64,000 nucleotides of DNA from positions 62,001 through 126,000 of the forward strand of contig JBJKRL010000087.1 in NCBI GenBank assembly GCA_046704745.1. The letters are read 5' to 3'. A model generated the notes under the pieces. It had not been told where the DNA came from and did not search any database. It saw only the letters and a list, made by a program, of their open reading frames with translations. Below, piece by piece: positions 26,086 to 34,870 of the stretch (the first letter of the stretch is position 1; each line of letters begins with the position of its first letter). The translations under genes and the position numbers were made by a program. Source of the stretch: CAWGGS01 sp046704745 (GTDB lineage Bacteria; Desulfobacterota; Desulfobulbia; Desulfobulbales; Desulfocapsaceae).

Positions 26086-27924
26086 ATGGCCATAACACTA
26101 CGCAGTGCAACGACAACCCAGGGACGGATAATGGCAGGAGCCAGGAGCCTGTGGCGGGCAAACGGCATGACCGAAGAACAATTCGGAAAGCCGATTATAG
26201 CCATCGTCAACTCGTTCACCCAGTTTGTACCTGGACATGTCCATCTGCACGAAATCGGACAACACCTGAAAAAACAAATTGCCGATCTTGGCTGTTTTGC
26301 TCCGGAATTCAACACCATCGGCATCGACGACGGTATCGCCATGGGCCACTCGGGCATGCTCTACTCCCTTCCTTCGCGTGAACTCATCGCCGACAGTGTG
26401 GAATATATGTGCAACGCCCATACAGTGGATGCCATGATCTGCATCAGCAACTGCGACAAGATTACCCCCGGTATGCTAATGGCGGCCATGCGCCTGAACA
26501 TCCCCACCATTTTCGTTTCCGGCGGCCCAATGGAGGCCGGCCGCGACGGAGCAAAGGGCTACGACCTGATCGATGTGATGGTCATGGCCGGAGACAAGGC
26601 GGTGGCCGATGCCGACGTCGATCGCGTCGAGCGCCTGGCCTGCCCCACCTGCGGCTCCTGTTCGGGAATGTTCACGGCCAACTCCATGAACTGCTTAAAT
26701 GAAGCCCTGGGAATGGCCCTGCCGGGAAACGGGACTGTTCTCGCCACCCATACTCGCAGGACAGGGCTTTTCGAGCGGGCGGCCAAGCTCATTGTCGGGA
26801 TGGCCCATGCCTGGTATGACAACGAAGATGCCTCGGTCCTGCCGCGATCCATCGCCACCAAGGCGGCTTTTATGAATGCCATGGCCCTGGATATCGCCAT
26901 GGGCGGTTCCACCAATACGGTTTTGCATCTGCTGGCCATCGCCCAATCAGCCGAGGTCGATTTTACAATAGACGATATCGATGGGCTTTCCCGCAAGGTC
27001 CCGAATCTCTGCAAAGTCGCCCCCTCCTCCTCATATCATATAGAAGATGTCAACAGGGCGGGCGGCATCATGGCAATCCTGGGAGAACTCGACCGGGCGG
27101 GTCTTATCGACACCAGTGTCCGCCGGGTGGATACCCCGAGCCTGAAGGAGGCCCTGAACATCTGGGATATCGGCAGGGAATCATGTTCCCCCGAGGCCCG
27201 AAGTCTTTATCTGAGCGCCCCCGGCAACAAGGGGAAAAACCTGATACTGGGCTCACAGGACGCGATGTATGACCAGGCCGACACGGACCGGACAACAGGC
27301 TGCATTCGCGATATTGAGCATTGCTACAACAAGGACGGGGGACTTGCCGTTCTCTATGGAAATATCGCCATGAACGGCTGCATCGTCAAGACCGCAGGGG
27401 TCGATGAATCCCTTTTCCGTTTCTCCGGCACGGCCCGGGTATTCTCCTCCCAGGAGGCGGCCTGCGAGGGTATTCTGGGCGGATCCATCAAGGCCGGCGA
27501 CGTGGTGGTCATCCGGTATGAGGGGCCAAAGGGCGGACCGGGCATGCAGGAGATGCTCTATCCTACCTCTTATCTGAAATCAGTCCATCTCGGCAAGGAA
27601 TGTGCCCTGATTACCGATGGCCGGTTCTCCGGTGGTACGTCGGGTCTCTCCATCTGCCACATATCTCCCGAAGCAGCGAGCGGTGGCGCCATCGGTCTGA
27701 TCGAGGATGGAGATACGATTAAGATCGACATCCCAGCCCGGAAAATCCATGCAGCGGTAAGTGCCGATGAATTTGCCAAACGCCGCAAGGCGGAAGAAGC
27801 AAAGGGTACGCTCGCCTTCAAACCGGCTGATCGCGACAGGAAGGTCTCCCAGGCCCTGCAGGCCTACGCCTTGTTTGCGGCCTCCGCCGACAAAGGGGCA
27901 GTCCGCATCCTGCCCGAGGAATAA
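26086..27924 (+). CDS. ilvD: Dihydroxy-acid dehydratase
   Basis: 612 residues, close to the enterobacterial enzyme. Fe-S cluster and active-site segments are visible: SNCDKITPGMLMAAMRLNIP, CPTCGSCSGMFTANSMNCL, ALPGNGTVLATH and the C-terminal TDGRFSGGTSGLSICH. It dehydrates 2,3-dihydroxy-isovalerate and 3-methylvalerate to the 2-oxo acids in valine and isoleucine synthesis. It is monocistronic here, divergent from the PilT-like gene with a 142-base shared upstream region; AAAGGAGC precedes the ATG. Confidence 0.97.
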   Translation: MAITLRSATTTQGRIMAGARSLWRANGMTEEQFGKPIIAIVNSFTQFVPGHVHLHEIGQHLKKQIADLGCFAPEFNTIGIDDGIAMGHSGMLYSLPSRELIADSVEYMCNAHTVDAMICISNCDKITPGMLMAAMRLNIPTIFVSGGPMEAGRDGAKGYDLIDVMVMAGDKAVADADVDRVERLACPTCGSCSGMFTANSMNCLNEALGMALPGNGTVLATHTRRTGLFERAAKLIVGMAHAWYDNEDASVLPRSIATKAAFMNAMALDIAMGGSTNTVLHLLAIAQSAEVDFTIDDIDGLSRKVPNLCKVAPSSSYHIEDVNRAGGIMAILGELDRAGLIDTSVRRVDTPSLKEALNIWDIGRESCSPEARSLYLSAPGNKGKNLILGSQDAMYDQADTDRTTGCIRDIEHCYNKDGGLAVLYGNIAMNGCIVKTAGVDESLFRFSGTARVFSSQEAACEGILGGSIKAGDVVVIRYEGPKGGPGMQEMLYPTSYLKSVHLGKECALITDGRFSGGTSGLSICHISPEAASGGAIGLIEDGDTIKIDIPARKIHAAVSADEFAKRRKAEEAKGTLAFKPADRDRKVSQALQAYALFAASADKGAVRILPEE

Positions 27925-28005
27925 TAAACCGCAGCAGGTACTCGAACCTCGGGGAAAAGGGAGGTGGCGACAAACTCAATTCCAGGACGACCCAGGGGTT
28001 CATAA

Positions 28006-28162
28006 AAACGTGGGATCCAGGAATGTGACCTTGCACTCTCCTGCGGTTCTTCACTGTGCAGCGAACTATTTCCTCTTCGGTTTTACCTATGTCATCTATG
28101 CTACTTTCATCGTCACCGCCCCGGTCCGGGAAAAAGGGCTTCGCAAGAGAGGCCAAATATGA
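28006..28162 (+). pseudogene. Possible remnant of an MFS permease
   Basis: The open frame after ilvD reads ...SRNVTLHSPAVLHCAANYFLFGFTYVIYATFIVTAPVREKGLR and stops at 28162. The hydrophobic segment YFLFGFTYVIYATFIV looks like a membrane helix of YbfB-type MFS permeases (pattern YFxFGFxYxIYxTFF). No start codon, ribosome-binding site or further helices are found on either side, so this appears to be a fragment left by deletion. It may equally be chance coding potential. Confidence 0.35.
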
Positions 28163-28239
28163 TTTAATATTACTGTATTAATCGTTACCTTACTTCAATC
28201 GGCCTCAAAACAGGCATCCTCCCACGCGAGATTACACCA

Positions 28240-29973
28240 TTGAAACCGACAGACCTCGAAAATCCCGAATATTTCCACAAAGTCATCGACTGCCAATATG
28301 CCTGCCCTGCTCATACCCCTGTCCCCGAGTATATCCGGCTGATCAACGAGGGACGGTATACCGACGCCTATATGATCAACTGGCATTCTAACGTCTTCCC
28401 AGGCGTTTTAGGCAGGATCTGCGACCGCCCCTGTGAGCCGGCCTGCCGCAGGGGACGGGTGGAAAAAAATCCGGTTGCCATCTGCCGCCTGAAACGGGTT
28501 GCCGCCGACTACAAAGAAGACATCAAAGACTACCTGCCCAGGATCCCTAAAGAAAAAAACGGCAAACGCATAGCCTTAATCGGAGGCGGTCCGGCTTCGC
28601 TCACTGTGGCCTGCGATCTGATGCCGCTTGGATATCAGGTTGACCTCTTCGACGAACAGGAAGCCGCCGGGGGGTTCATGCGCAGTCAGGTCCCATCTTT
28701 CCGCTTGCCCCTTGACGTTCTCGATGAAGAGATCGGCTATATCCTCGATATGGGCGTCACAACCCATTTCAAATTCCGGATCTCCAGCTTAAAGGAGTTC
28801 CTGCAAAAAGGTTATGACGCCATCTTCATCGGCACCGGCGCCCCCCGAGGCCGGGATTTGAAGCTGCCCGGGCGGGAGGAAGACAGAAAAAATATCCACG
28901 TGGGAATCGAATGGCTGGCCGCCGTTGCCTACGGTCATGTGGACAGTGTCGGCAAGACCACCTTGGTCATCGGCGGCGGCAATACGGCCATGGACTGCTG
29001 CAGAACGGCAAGGCGTCTGGGCGGCAACGATGTGCGGGTGATCATCCGAGGCAATCGCGGGAACATGAAGGCCTCCCCCTGGGAGATAGAGGATGCCCTG
29101 CGGGAGGACATCCCCATCGTCGAGCATCTGAGCCCTCTGGAATACGTCGTTCACAACGGCAATTTAGCCGGAATGCTTTTTAAACAAGAGGGTGGGAGCG
29201 ACCCCTTTTTCATCGCCTGTGACCAGGTTTTGTTGGCGGTGGGCCAGCAGAATGCCTTCACCTGGATTGAAAAGGAGCTCGGCCTGAAACTGAAAAATAA
29301 ATGGTTGCCGTTGATCGACGAGGTGACCTTCCAGTCCACCATCCCCCATATCTTTTTCGGTGGGGACGCCGCCTTCGGTCCGGCCAATGTGATCACCGCC
29401 GTGGCCCACGGCCATGAAGCAGCCATCTCCATTGACCTATTCTGCCAGGGAAAGAACCTCAGGGAACGGCCGGCCCCTACCATGAAACTTTCTAACCAGA
29501 AGATGGGCTATCACGATTGGATCTATGACAGCCATGTCACAGAGGAAGCCCGCCAGCACGTCCCTACCATCGAGACGGTTAAATCCATTCAGGACAGGAT
29601 GCTGGAAGTGGAGTTGGGTTTTGACAAACAACAAGGTGATATCGAGGCTCAGCGCTGTCTCAATTGCGATGTCCAGACAGTCTTTTCTTTCAAAGACTGC
29701 ATCGAATGCGACGCCTGCACCGATATCTGTCCCACCAGCTGCATCACCTTCACCGACAACGGCGCTGAAGAGAAACTTCGCGATCGACTTTCCATGCCGG
29801 CCAGGAATACCAGCCAGGATCTCTATGTCTCCGATGTCCTGAAAACGGGCAGGGTCATGGTCAAGGACGAAAACGTCTGTCTGCACTGCGGGCTCTGTGC
29901 CGAGAAGTGCCCGACCGCCGCCTGGGAGATGGTGAAGAGTCTTTATAAATGCGCAACCGCAGGTCAACAATGA
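28240..29973 (+). CDS. FAD/NAD(P)- and Fe-S-containing oxidoreductase subunit (GltD/NfnB-like) of a 2-oxoacid oxidoreductase
   Basis: 577 residues from TTG at 28240. The N-terminal Fe-S domain has CQYACPAHTPVPEYI and CDRPCEPACRRG, as in the glutamate synthase beta subunit. Two Rossmann folds follow: IALIGGGPASLTVACDL for FAD and LVIGGGNTAMDCCRTARRLG for NAD(P)H. The C-terminus carries two ferredoxin clusters (CIECDACTDICP and CLHCGLCAEKCP). It probably links NAD(P)H and ferredoxin pools to the following 2-oxoacid oxidoreductase subunits, which overlap it (ATGA). The true start is uncertain: the in-frame sequence upstream to 28168 (LKTGILPREITP just before the TTG) looks protein-like but has no ATG after the TAA at 28165-28167. 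Confidence 0.88.
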   Translation: MKPTDLENPEYFHKVIDCQYACPAHTPVPEYIRLINEGRYTDAYMINWHSNVFPGVLGRICDRPCEPACRRGRVEKNPVAICRLKRVAADYKEDIKDYLPRIPKEKNGKRIALIGGGPASLTVACDLMPLGYQVDLFDEQEAAGGFMRSQVPSFRLPLDVLDEEIGYILDMGVTTHFKFRISSLKEFLQKGYDAIFIGTGAPRGRDLKLPGREEDRKNIHVGIEWLAAVAYGHVDSVGKTTLVIGGGNTAMDCCRTARRLGGNDVRVIIRGNRGNMKASPWEIEDALREDIPIVEHLSPLEYVVHNGNLAGMLFKQEGGSDPFFIACDQVLLAVGQQNAFTWIEKELGLKLKNKWLPLIDEVTFQSTIPHIFFGGDAAFGPANVITAVAHGHEAAISIDLFCQGKNLRERPAPTMKLSNQKMGYHDWIYDSHVTEEARQHVPTIETVKSIQDRMLEVELGFDKQQGDIEAQRCLNCDVQTVFSFKDCIECDACTDICPTSCITFTDNGAEEKLRDRLSMPARNTSQDLYVSDVLKTGRVMVKDENVCLHCGLCAEKCPTAAWEMVKSLYKCATAGQQ

Positions 29974-31781
29974 AAAAAAATCTCGTAAGTGTCAACGACT
30001 GCGTCATCCGGTTTGCCAACGTCAACGGCTCGGGCTCGGCCAGCGCCAACAATCTGTTTGCCAAAGCGGTCTTCCGATTGGGTGTTCCGGTCAGCCCGAA
30101 GAATATCTTCCCTTCCAATATCCAGGGATTGCCCACCTGGTATGAGGTCCGCGTAAGCGAAGCCGGTTTTCTCGGCCGACGCGGCGGCTACGATATGGTG
30201 GTAGCCGTCAACGGCCAGACCATGGCCCAGGATTTTCACGAGGTCCTGCCCGGCGGTTATTTCCTTTATGATTCCTCCAGACCGCTTCCCGATGATTTAA
30301 CAAGAGACGATATCACAATCATCGGCATTCCCATAACCGAGCTGTGCAACCGGGAAATCGACAATCCGCGTCTACGAATGCTGATGAAAAATATCATCTA
30401 TGTCGGGGCAATGGCATCTCTATTGAATATGGGCACCGAAGTCTTTATTGAATCTTTAAAAAAACAGTTCGGGAAAAAGCCTCAACTGGCTGAGCCGAAT
30501 ATCAAGGCCTTGAATGTGGGTTTTGATTACGCGCAAAAGCATTTTCCCAAGGTCTGCGGGCTCACGGTAAAGGCCACCAAAGGAACCGGAGATATGATCC
30601 TGATGGACGGCAACAGCGCCATTGCCCTCGGTGCGGTTTACGCCGGGGCCACAGTTGCCGGCTGGTATCCGATCACCCCGTCGACCTCGGTGGTCGATGC
30701 CTTTGATAAATTCAGCAAAAAATATCGTATTGAAGCCGATTCCAGACTCAGAAAAGCGGCCATTATCCAGGCCGAGGACGAACTTTCGGCCATCGGCATC
30801 GTTATCGGCGCCGCCTGGAACGGCGCCAGGGCCTTTACCGCCACCTCAGGCCCGGGACTGTCGTTGATGAGCGAATTTTTGGGTCTTGCCTACTTTGCCG
30901 AGATCCCGGTGCTCCTGGTGGATGTCCAGCGGGCCGGCCCCAGCACCGGCATGCCCACCAGGACCCAGCAATCCGACATCGTGGCTGCAGCCTATGCGTC
31001 TCACGGCGATACGCGGCATGTCCTTCTTTTTCCCAGCGATCCGAAAGAGTGTTTCGAAATGATGATCGACGGCTTCGATCTGGCCGAGCGGCTGCAGACG
31101 CCGGTAATCGTCATGAGCGATCTCGATCTCGGCATGAACGACCATGTCAGCGCACCGCTTATCTGGGACGACAGCCGCACATACGACCGTGGCAAGGTTT
31201 TAACTGCAGCCGATCTGGATAAGATGCAGGATTGGGGCCGCTATCTCGACATCGATGGGGACGGCATATGCTACCGCACCTATCCCGGAACCCATCCGAG
31301 CAAGGGCGCCTACTTCACCCGCGGCTCCTCTCATAATGAATACGCCGCATATACCGAAGAGGGTGCCACCTACGAAAGAATCATGAACCGGTTGCTTGCC
31401 AAATGGGAAACGGCCAAAACGCTTGTCCCACGTCCAGAAGTAAGTAACGCCGGCAGCAGAATCGGTGCCATTTTCTACGGCACCAGCAGCCATGCTGTCA
31501 GGGAAGCAATGGAAATACTGACAAGAGAGAACATTTCAGTCAACACCCTGCGTCTCAAGGCCTTCCCTTTCCAGCGTGAGGTAAAAGACTTCATCGACGG
31601 ATGCGATTCGGTGTTTGTCATCGAACAGAACCGGGACGGCCAGATGCGCAGGCTTTTACAAAACGAGTGCAACATCCTGCCTGAAAAACTTATCCCCATT
31701 ACCCACTTTGACGGCCTGCCCATCACCGCAGATTTCATAAGCACACAGATCGCCGAGGCTCTTGTTACTAAAAGAGGATAG
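29970..31781 (+). CDS. 2-oxoacid:acceptor oxidoreductase, fused gamma-alpha subunit
   Basis: 603 residues from the ATG at 29970, which overlaps the preceding stop as ATGA. The first ~190 residues are the gamma domain (GSASANNLFAKAVFRLGVPV). The alpha (pyrimidine-binding) domain follows: MDGNSAIALGAVYAGATVAG, YPITPSTSVVDAF, AEDELSAIGIVIGAAWNGAR and TSGPGLSLMSEFLGLAYFAEIP. This gamma-alpha fusion is typical of KorA-type subunits acting on 2-oxoglutarate or related 2-oxo acids with ferredoxin. With the TPP subunit directly downstream it forms the oxidative decarboxylase; the exact 2-oxo acid is not readable. Confidence 0.92.
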   Translation: MKKNLVSVNDCVIRFANVNGSGSASANNLFAKAVFRLGVPVSPKNIFPSNIQGLPTWYEVRVSEAGFLGRRGGYDMVVAVNGQTMAQDFHEVLPGGYFLYDSSRPLPDDLTRDDITIIGIPITELCNREIDNPRLRMLMKNIIYVGAMASLLNMGTEVFIESLKKQFGKKPQLAEPNIKALNVGFDYAQKHFPKVCGLTVKATKGTGDMILMDGNSAIALGAVYAGATVAGWYPITPSTSVVDAFDKFSKKYRIEADSRLRKAAIIQAEDELSAIGIVIGAAWNGARAFTATSGPGLSLMSEFLGLAYFAEIPVLLVDVQRAGPSTGMPTRTQQSDIVAAAYASHGDTRHVLLFPSDPKECFEMMIDGFDLAERLQTPVIVMSDLDLGMNDHVSAPLIWDDSRTYDRGKVLTAADLDKMQDWGRYLDIDGDGICYRTYPGTHPSKGAYFTRGSSHNEYAAYTEEGATYERIMNRLLAKWETAKTLVPRPEVSNAGSRIGAIFYGTSSHAVREAMEILTRENISVNTLRLKAFPFQREVKDFIDGCDSVFVIEQNRDGQMRRLLQNECNILPEKLIPITHFDGLPITADFISTQIAEALVTKRG

Positions 31782-31783
31782 CC

Positions 31784-32836
31784 ATGACCTTTACCCGCCC
31801 GAAATTCCGTCACCCCGATCTTCCTCCCAACGCCCTGGGATACACCCGGCAAGACTATGAAGGCTCTCTTTCCACCCTGTGTGCCGGTTGTGGTCACGAC
31901 TCGACCACCAATGCTATCATCCAGGCATGCTACGAACTGCCGGTGGAACCGCACCGGGTTGTCAAAATGTCCGGCATCGGCTGTTCATCCAAGACACCGG
32001 CCTACTTCCTGGGCCGATCACACGGTTTCAACGCCGTGCACGGCCGGATGCCGTCCATTGCCACCGGGGCTAATATGGCCAACCGTGACCTCGTCTATAT
32101 CGGGGTATCCGGGGACGGTGACACAGCTTCCATTGGCCTTGGCCAATTCGCCCATGTGATCAGAAGAGACCTGAACATGGTCTACATCGTCATGAACAAC
32201 GGTTGCTACGGCTTGACCAAAGGCCAGGATTCGGCCACCACAGATCGGGGTTCAGCCGGGAAAAAAGGAGTTCCAAATCCCTTCGAATCCATCGATCTGT
32301 GTGAAATGGCAATTCAGACCGGAGCCACCTTTGTTGCCAGAAGTTTTTCCGGCGACAAACAACAACTGGTGCCGCTTTTAAAAGCCGCCATCAACCATAA
32401 AGGCTTTTCGTTGGTGGATGTGATCTCCCCATGCGTCACCTTCAACAATACGACAACCTCCACCAAAAGTTACTCCTATGTCCGGGATCATGCCGAGGCC
32501 ACCGGGACCCTGGATTACATCCCGCTTAGACAGGAGATCACAACCGAATATCAAGAAGGTGCAACCACTGAGGTGACACTCCACGACGGCAGTGTGATTT
32601 ACCTCTATAAAGGAGAGAGCGCCCGTGACATCACCAACCGTAGAACGGCCATCGATTGCCTGGAAGACCACAGATCTCAGAATCGAATCCTCACCGGTCT
32701 CCTGTATTTTGCCGAAGACGTCGAGGACACGCACGAGCTGATCGGCTCCTCCAAAAGACCGCTCAACAGCCTAACCAAAGAAGACCTCTGCCCCGGCAAT
32801 GCCGTTCTGCAGAAGATCATGGAGGGGTATCAATAA
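31784..32836 (+). CDS. 2-oxoacid:acceptor oxidoreductase, beta (thiamine pyrophosphate) subunit
   Basis: 350 residues, two bases after the alpha stop. The TPP site is visible as GVSGDGDTASIGLGQFAHV...NMVYIVMNNGCYGLTKGQ. Cysteines expected to bind the [4Fe-4S] cluster are in LCAGCGHDS, GIGCSS and ISPCVTFNN. It performs the decarboxylation of the 2-oxo acid and passes electrons through its cluster to ferredoxin. The C-terminal ~100 residues (RDITNRRTAIDCLEDHRSQN) are an extension common in KorB. It ends the three-gene operon. Confidence 0.93.
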   Translation: MTFTRPKFRHPDLPPNALGYTRQDYEGSLSTLCAGCGHDSTTNAIIQACYELPVEPHRVVKMSGIGCSSKTPAYFLGRSHGFNAVHGRMPSIATGANMANRDLVYIGVSGDGDTASIGLGQFAHVIRRDLNMVYIVMNNGCYGLTKGQDSATTDRGSAGKKGVPNPFESIDLCEMAIQTGATFVARSFSGDKQQLVPLLKAAINHKGFSLVDVISPCVTFNNTTTSTKSYSYVRDHAEATGTLDYIPLRQEITTEYQEGATTEVTLHDGSVIYLYKGESARDITNRRTAIDCLEDHRSQNRILTGLLYFAEDVEDTHELIGSSKRPLNSLTKEDLCPGNAVLQKIMEGYQ

Positions 32837-32928
32837 CCTGCCTGTTTGAAATGAGGTCGCCGATCGAAGGGATGCAGAGTCAATGCCCTCAATGTTTATT
32901 GGCATTGACGTCTAACCAGGATTTCTCA

Positions 32929-33014
32929 TGAACACTGTGTCAATTTGGAGGAAGCGTAAAAGATCCAATATGTTTTAAGAAAACCTATGCAGCTCCAAAT
33001 TTACACAGTGTTCA
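32929..33014. repeat. 86 bp MITE-like element with 22 bp terminal inverted repeats
   Basis: Left arm 32929-32950 begins TGAACACTGTGT and ends TTTGGAG; right arm 32993-33014 is its reverse complement with one mismatch in 22 (C versus A after TGTGT). The 42-base interior is AT-rich and non-coding. A further arm-like copy occurs at 37613-37639 (TTTGGTGAACACTGTGTACA...), 24 of 27 matching the extended right arm. Such structure fits a small non-autonomous transposon relic or a stable RNA hairpin. Confidence 0.7.
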
Positions 33015-33075
33015 CCAAAGATCAGTCCATGCGGCGCCATCTTCTTCAATTTTTGGCAGTGAACATAGATTACTA

Positions 33076-33137
33076 TAGTCCCCGGCCAAAAACTTCGAAC
33101 CTGACGCCGCCTGAACTGATGAGAAATGCGGGCTAAA
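33076..33137. repeat. ~60 bp dispersed repeat, copy 1
   Basis: Matches 61801-61860 in the same orientation at roughly 52 of 60 positions, including CCAAAAAC, TCGAACCTGA, GCCGCCTGAA and GATGAGAAAT. Both copies are non-coding and end in the reverse complement of the dispersed motif ARCCCGGATTTYTCAT. Confidence 0.75.
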
Positions 33138-33351
33138 ATGTAGGCTCAAACCTCAGACCGGGAATGACACTTCGTCTTGGAGCGACTCCTCTCTGGAAAA
33201 CAATTCCACCCTTGTACAAGTCCTGGGAGAATGGCCAGAGGTTCAGTGCTTGATCATCCTCTCTCGGAATAAGACTTTAAAAGATCAAGAAATACATATA
33301 CAATCCGCTCTATATTGAAAGCTTACTCAATAAATTTCTTTTTCTGATAGT

Positions 33352-34794
33352 ATGAAAAATTTTGTGAACAGAGTGCGCGAAACGATGAGTGAGGAGGTGC
33401 CTTCTCCCCGTATTCCCATCTGGTTACAACTTTCTCTCGCCACGATGCTGGTTTTGGCGTTATCGATCGGGATTCTCAGTTATGTCATTATGGAACGGCA
33501 AAAAGACAATCTTAGGGACCACATCATTAAACTGGGAATGGTGAGTTTAAATTACGTGGCAAGCAATGCCAAGGTTCCGCTCCTCACCGATGATACCCTG
33601 GCTTTGAATACCCTGATTACCAATGTTGCCTCCGTCGATGGTCATTATTACGCCTTTATTGTTAATACAGATGGAATCATTAAAGCCCATACCGATCGCA
33701 ACAAAATCGATAAGCCCTTCAAACCGTTCTCTCCGACCGGGAAAATAGCCCGGCAAGGAGATGTAACTTATTTCAATTACACCCTTCCCAATGGTGTTCG
33801 CATCCTGAATCTCAGTAAACCGATTTTGTTTCAAAATAAGAAGCTCGGAGAAGTGAATGTCGGCCTTTCCGTCGATTTCATTCAAAATCTCTTTATCAAC
33901 GAACAGGAATTTATAACCTATGCTACCCTGAATATCATTTTACTCGGTATGTTGGTGGCTCTTTTTATCAGTCTACGTTTTTCCAGACCGCTCTCGACCC
34001 TTGTGGGGGCCACGACACAGATCGCCAAAGGAAATTATGACTTCAAAGTAGCACTCAAACGTAACGATGAATTGGGAACCCTGGCCGAGGCCTTTAACCG
34101 AATGGGCACAGAGCTTTTTAGACAATCGATGATGAAAGAATCTTTTGGCAAGTATGTAGGACCAGAAGTCCTCAATATGATTCTAGAAAATCCGGAACAT
34201 GCCTGGTTGAAAGGCAGAAAAACCAAGGCGTCGATCCTCTTTGCCGATATCAGAGGTTTTACAGGATATTCAGAAACAACCGAACCGGAAGAAGTAGTGA
34301 AACGCCTCAATGAATTCTTTACCATCGCCAGTCGGGTCATTATTGAGCAGGGAGGATATCTCGATAAATTTATAGGGGATTCGGTGATGGCTGTATTCGG
34401 CGTCCCGGTGAGCCAACAGAACCCTCACAAGCGTTGTGTTCAAGCTGCAATTTCTATGCAGCAAGAGCTTTCTCTGGCATCAGGGAATGGCAACTCCCTG
34501 CTCAATTCAGTTGGTATCGGCATTGCCTCAGGTATAGTGGTTGCCGGCAATATCGGCTCTCCTCTGAAAATGGAATATACAGTTATCGGAGACTGCGTTA
34601 ATGTTGCTTCGTATTTATGCACTCTTGCAGGAAGTACAGAGATAGTAATCGATAGGTATACAGAAGAAAAACTGGAAGACAGTATCGAAGTCACCCCTTT
34701 GCTTCCGCAGAAAATCAAAGGAAGAATAGGGGTTGTTCGTACCTATCGAGTTCTCGGCTTTAACAAAAACGATCCAAGCAACTCATCCAAGTAA
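33352..34794 (+). CDS. Membrane-bound class III nucleotide cyclase with periplasmic sensor and HAMP, altered catalytic site
   Basis: 480 residues. A transmembrane helix (about 24-47), a periplasmic sensor region, a second helix (about 190-208) and a HAMP segment (RPLSTLVGATTQIAKGNYDF) lead to the cyclase domain from about 292. Metal-binding aspartates are D299 (ILFADIRGFT) and D343 (GDSVMAVFG); Lys406 and Asp414 sit in KMEYTVIGD, the base-selecting set of adenylate cyclases, and Asn417 follows. The transition-state arginine expected four residues after the Asn is Tyr421 (NVASYL instead of NxAxRL). Activity may be reduced or regulated. No clear Shine-Dalgarno precedes 33352; ATG at 33385 is an alternative start. 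Confidence 0.88.
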   Translation: MKNFVNRVRETMSEEVPSPRIPIWLQLSLATMLVLALSIGILSYVIMERQKDNLRDHIIKLGMVSLNYVASNAKVPLLTDDTLALNTLITNVASVDGHYYAFIVNTDGIIKAHTDRNKIDKPFKPFSPTGKIARQGDVTYFNYTLPNGVRILNLSKPILFQNKKLGEVNVGLSVDFIQNLFINEQEFITYATLNIILLGMLVALFISLRFSRPLSTLVGATTQIAKGNYDFKVALKRNDELGTLAEAFNRMGTELFRQSMMKESFGKYVGPEVLNMILENPEHAWLKGRKTKASILFADIRGFTGYSETTEPEEVVKRLNEFFTIASRVIIEQGGYLDKFIGDSVMAVFGVPVSQQNPHKRCVQAAISMQQELSLASGNGNSLLNSVGIGIASGIVVAGNIGSPLKMEYTVIGDCVNVASYLCTLAGSTEIVIDRYTEEKLEDSIEVTPLLPQKIKGRIGVVRTYRVLGFNKNDPSNSSK

Positions 34795-34870
34795 TCATGA
34801 ATGGTTTCTTTTTATGATATTTTATCTCAAGCCCTCGTTGCCCTGGTTTTTTCGATTAGGGAACATCAAC

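Larger units (their letters stand above)
32837..33351. other. 515 bp repeat-rich intergenic region
   Basis: No coding frame. It contains a 9 bp stem GTCAATGCC/GGCATTGAC (32879-32909), one copy of the dispersed motif (AACCAGGATTTCTCAT, 32914-32929), a 22 bp near-perfect inverted-repeat element (32929-33014) and a ~60 bp repeat (33076-33137) that recurs at 61801-61860. The stretch to 33351 should hold the cyclase promoter, which I cannot place. Confidence 0.7.

Noticed and set aside
32879..32909. 9 bp stem after the 2-oxoacid oxidoreductase operon as a terminator
   Set aside because: The stem GTCAATGCC/GGCATTGAC has a 13-base loop and is followed by GTCTAACC, without a T tract. It may be part of the repeat cluster instead.
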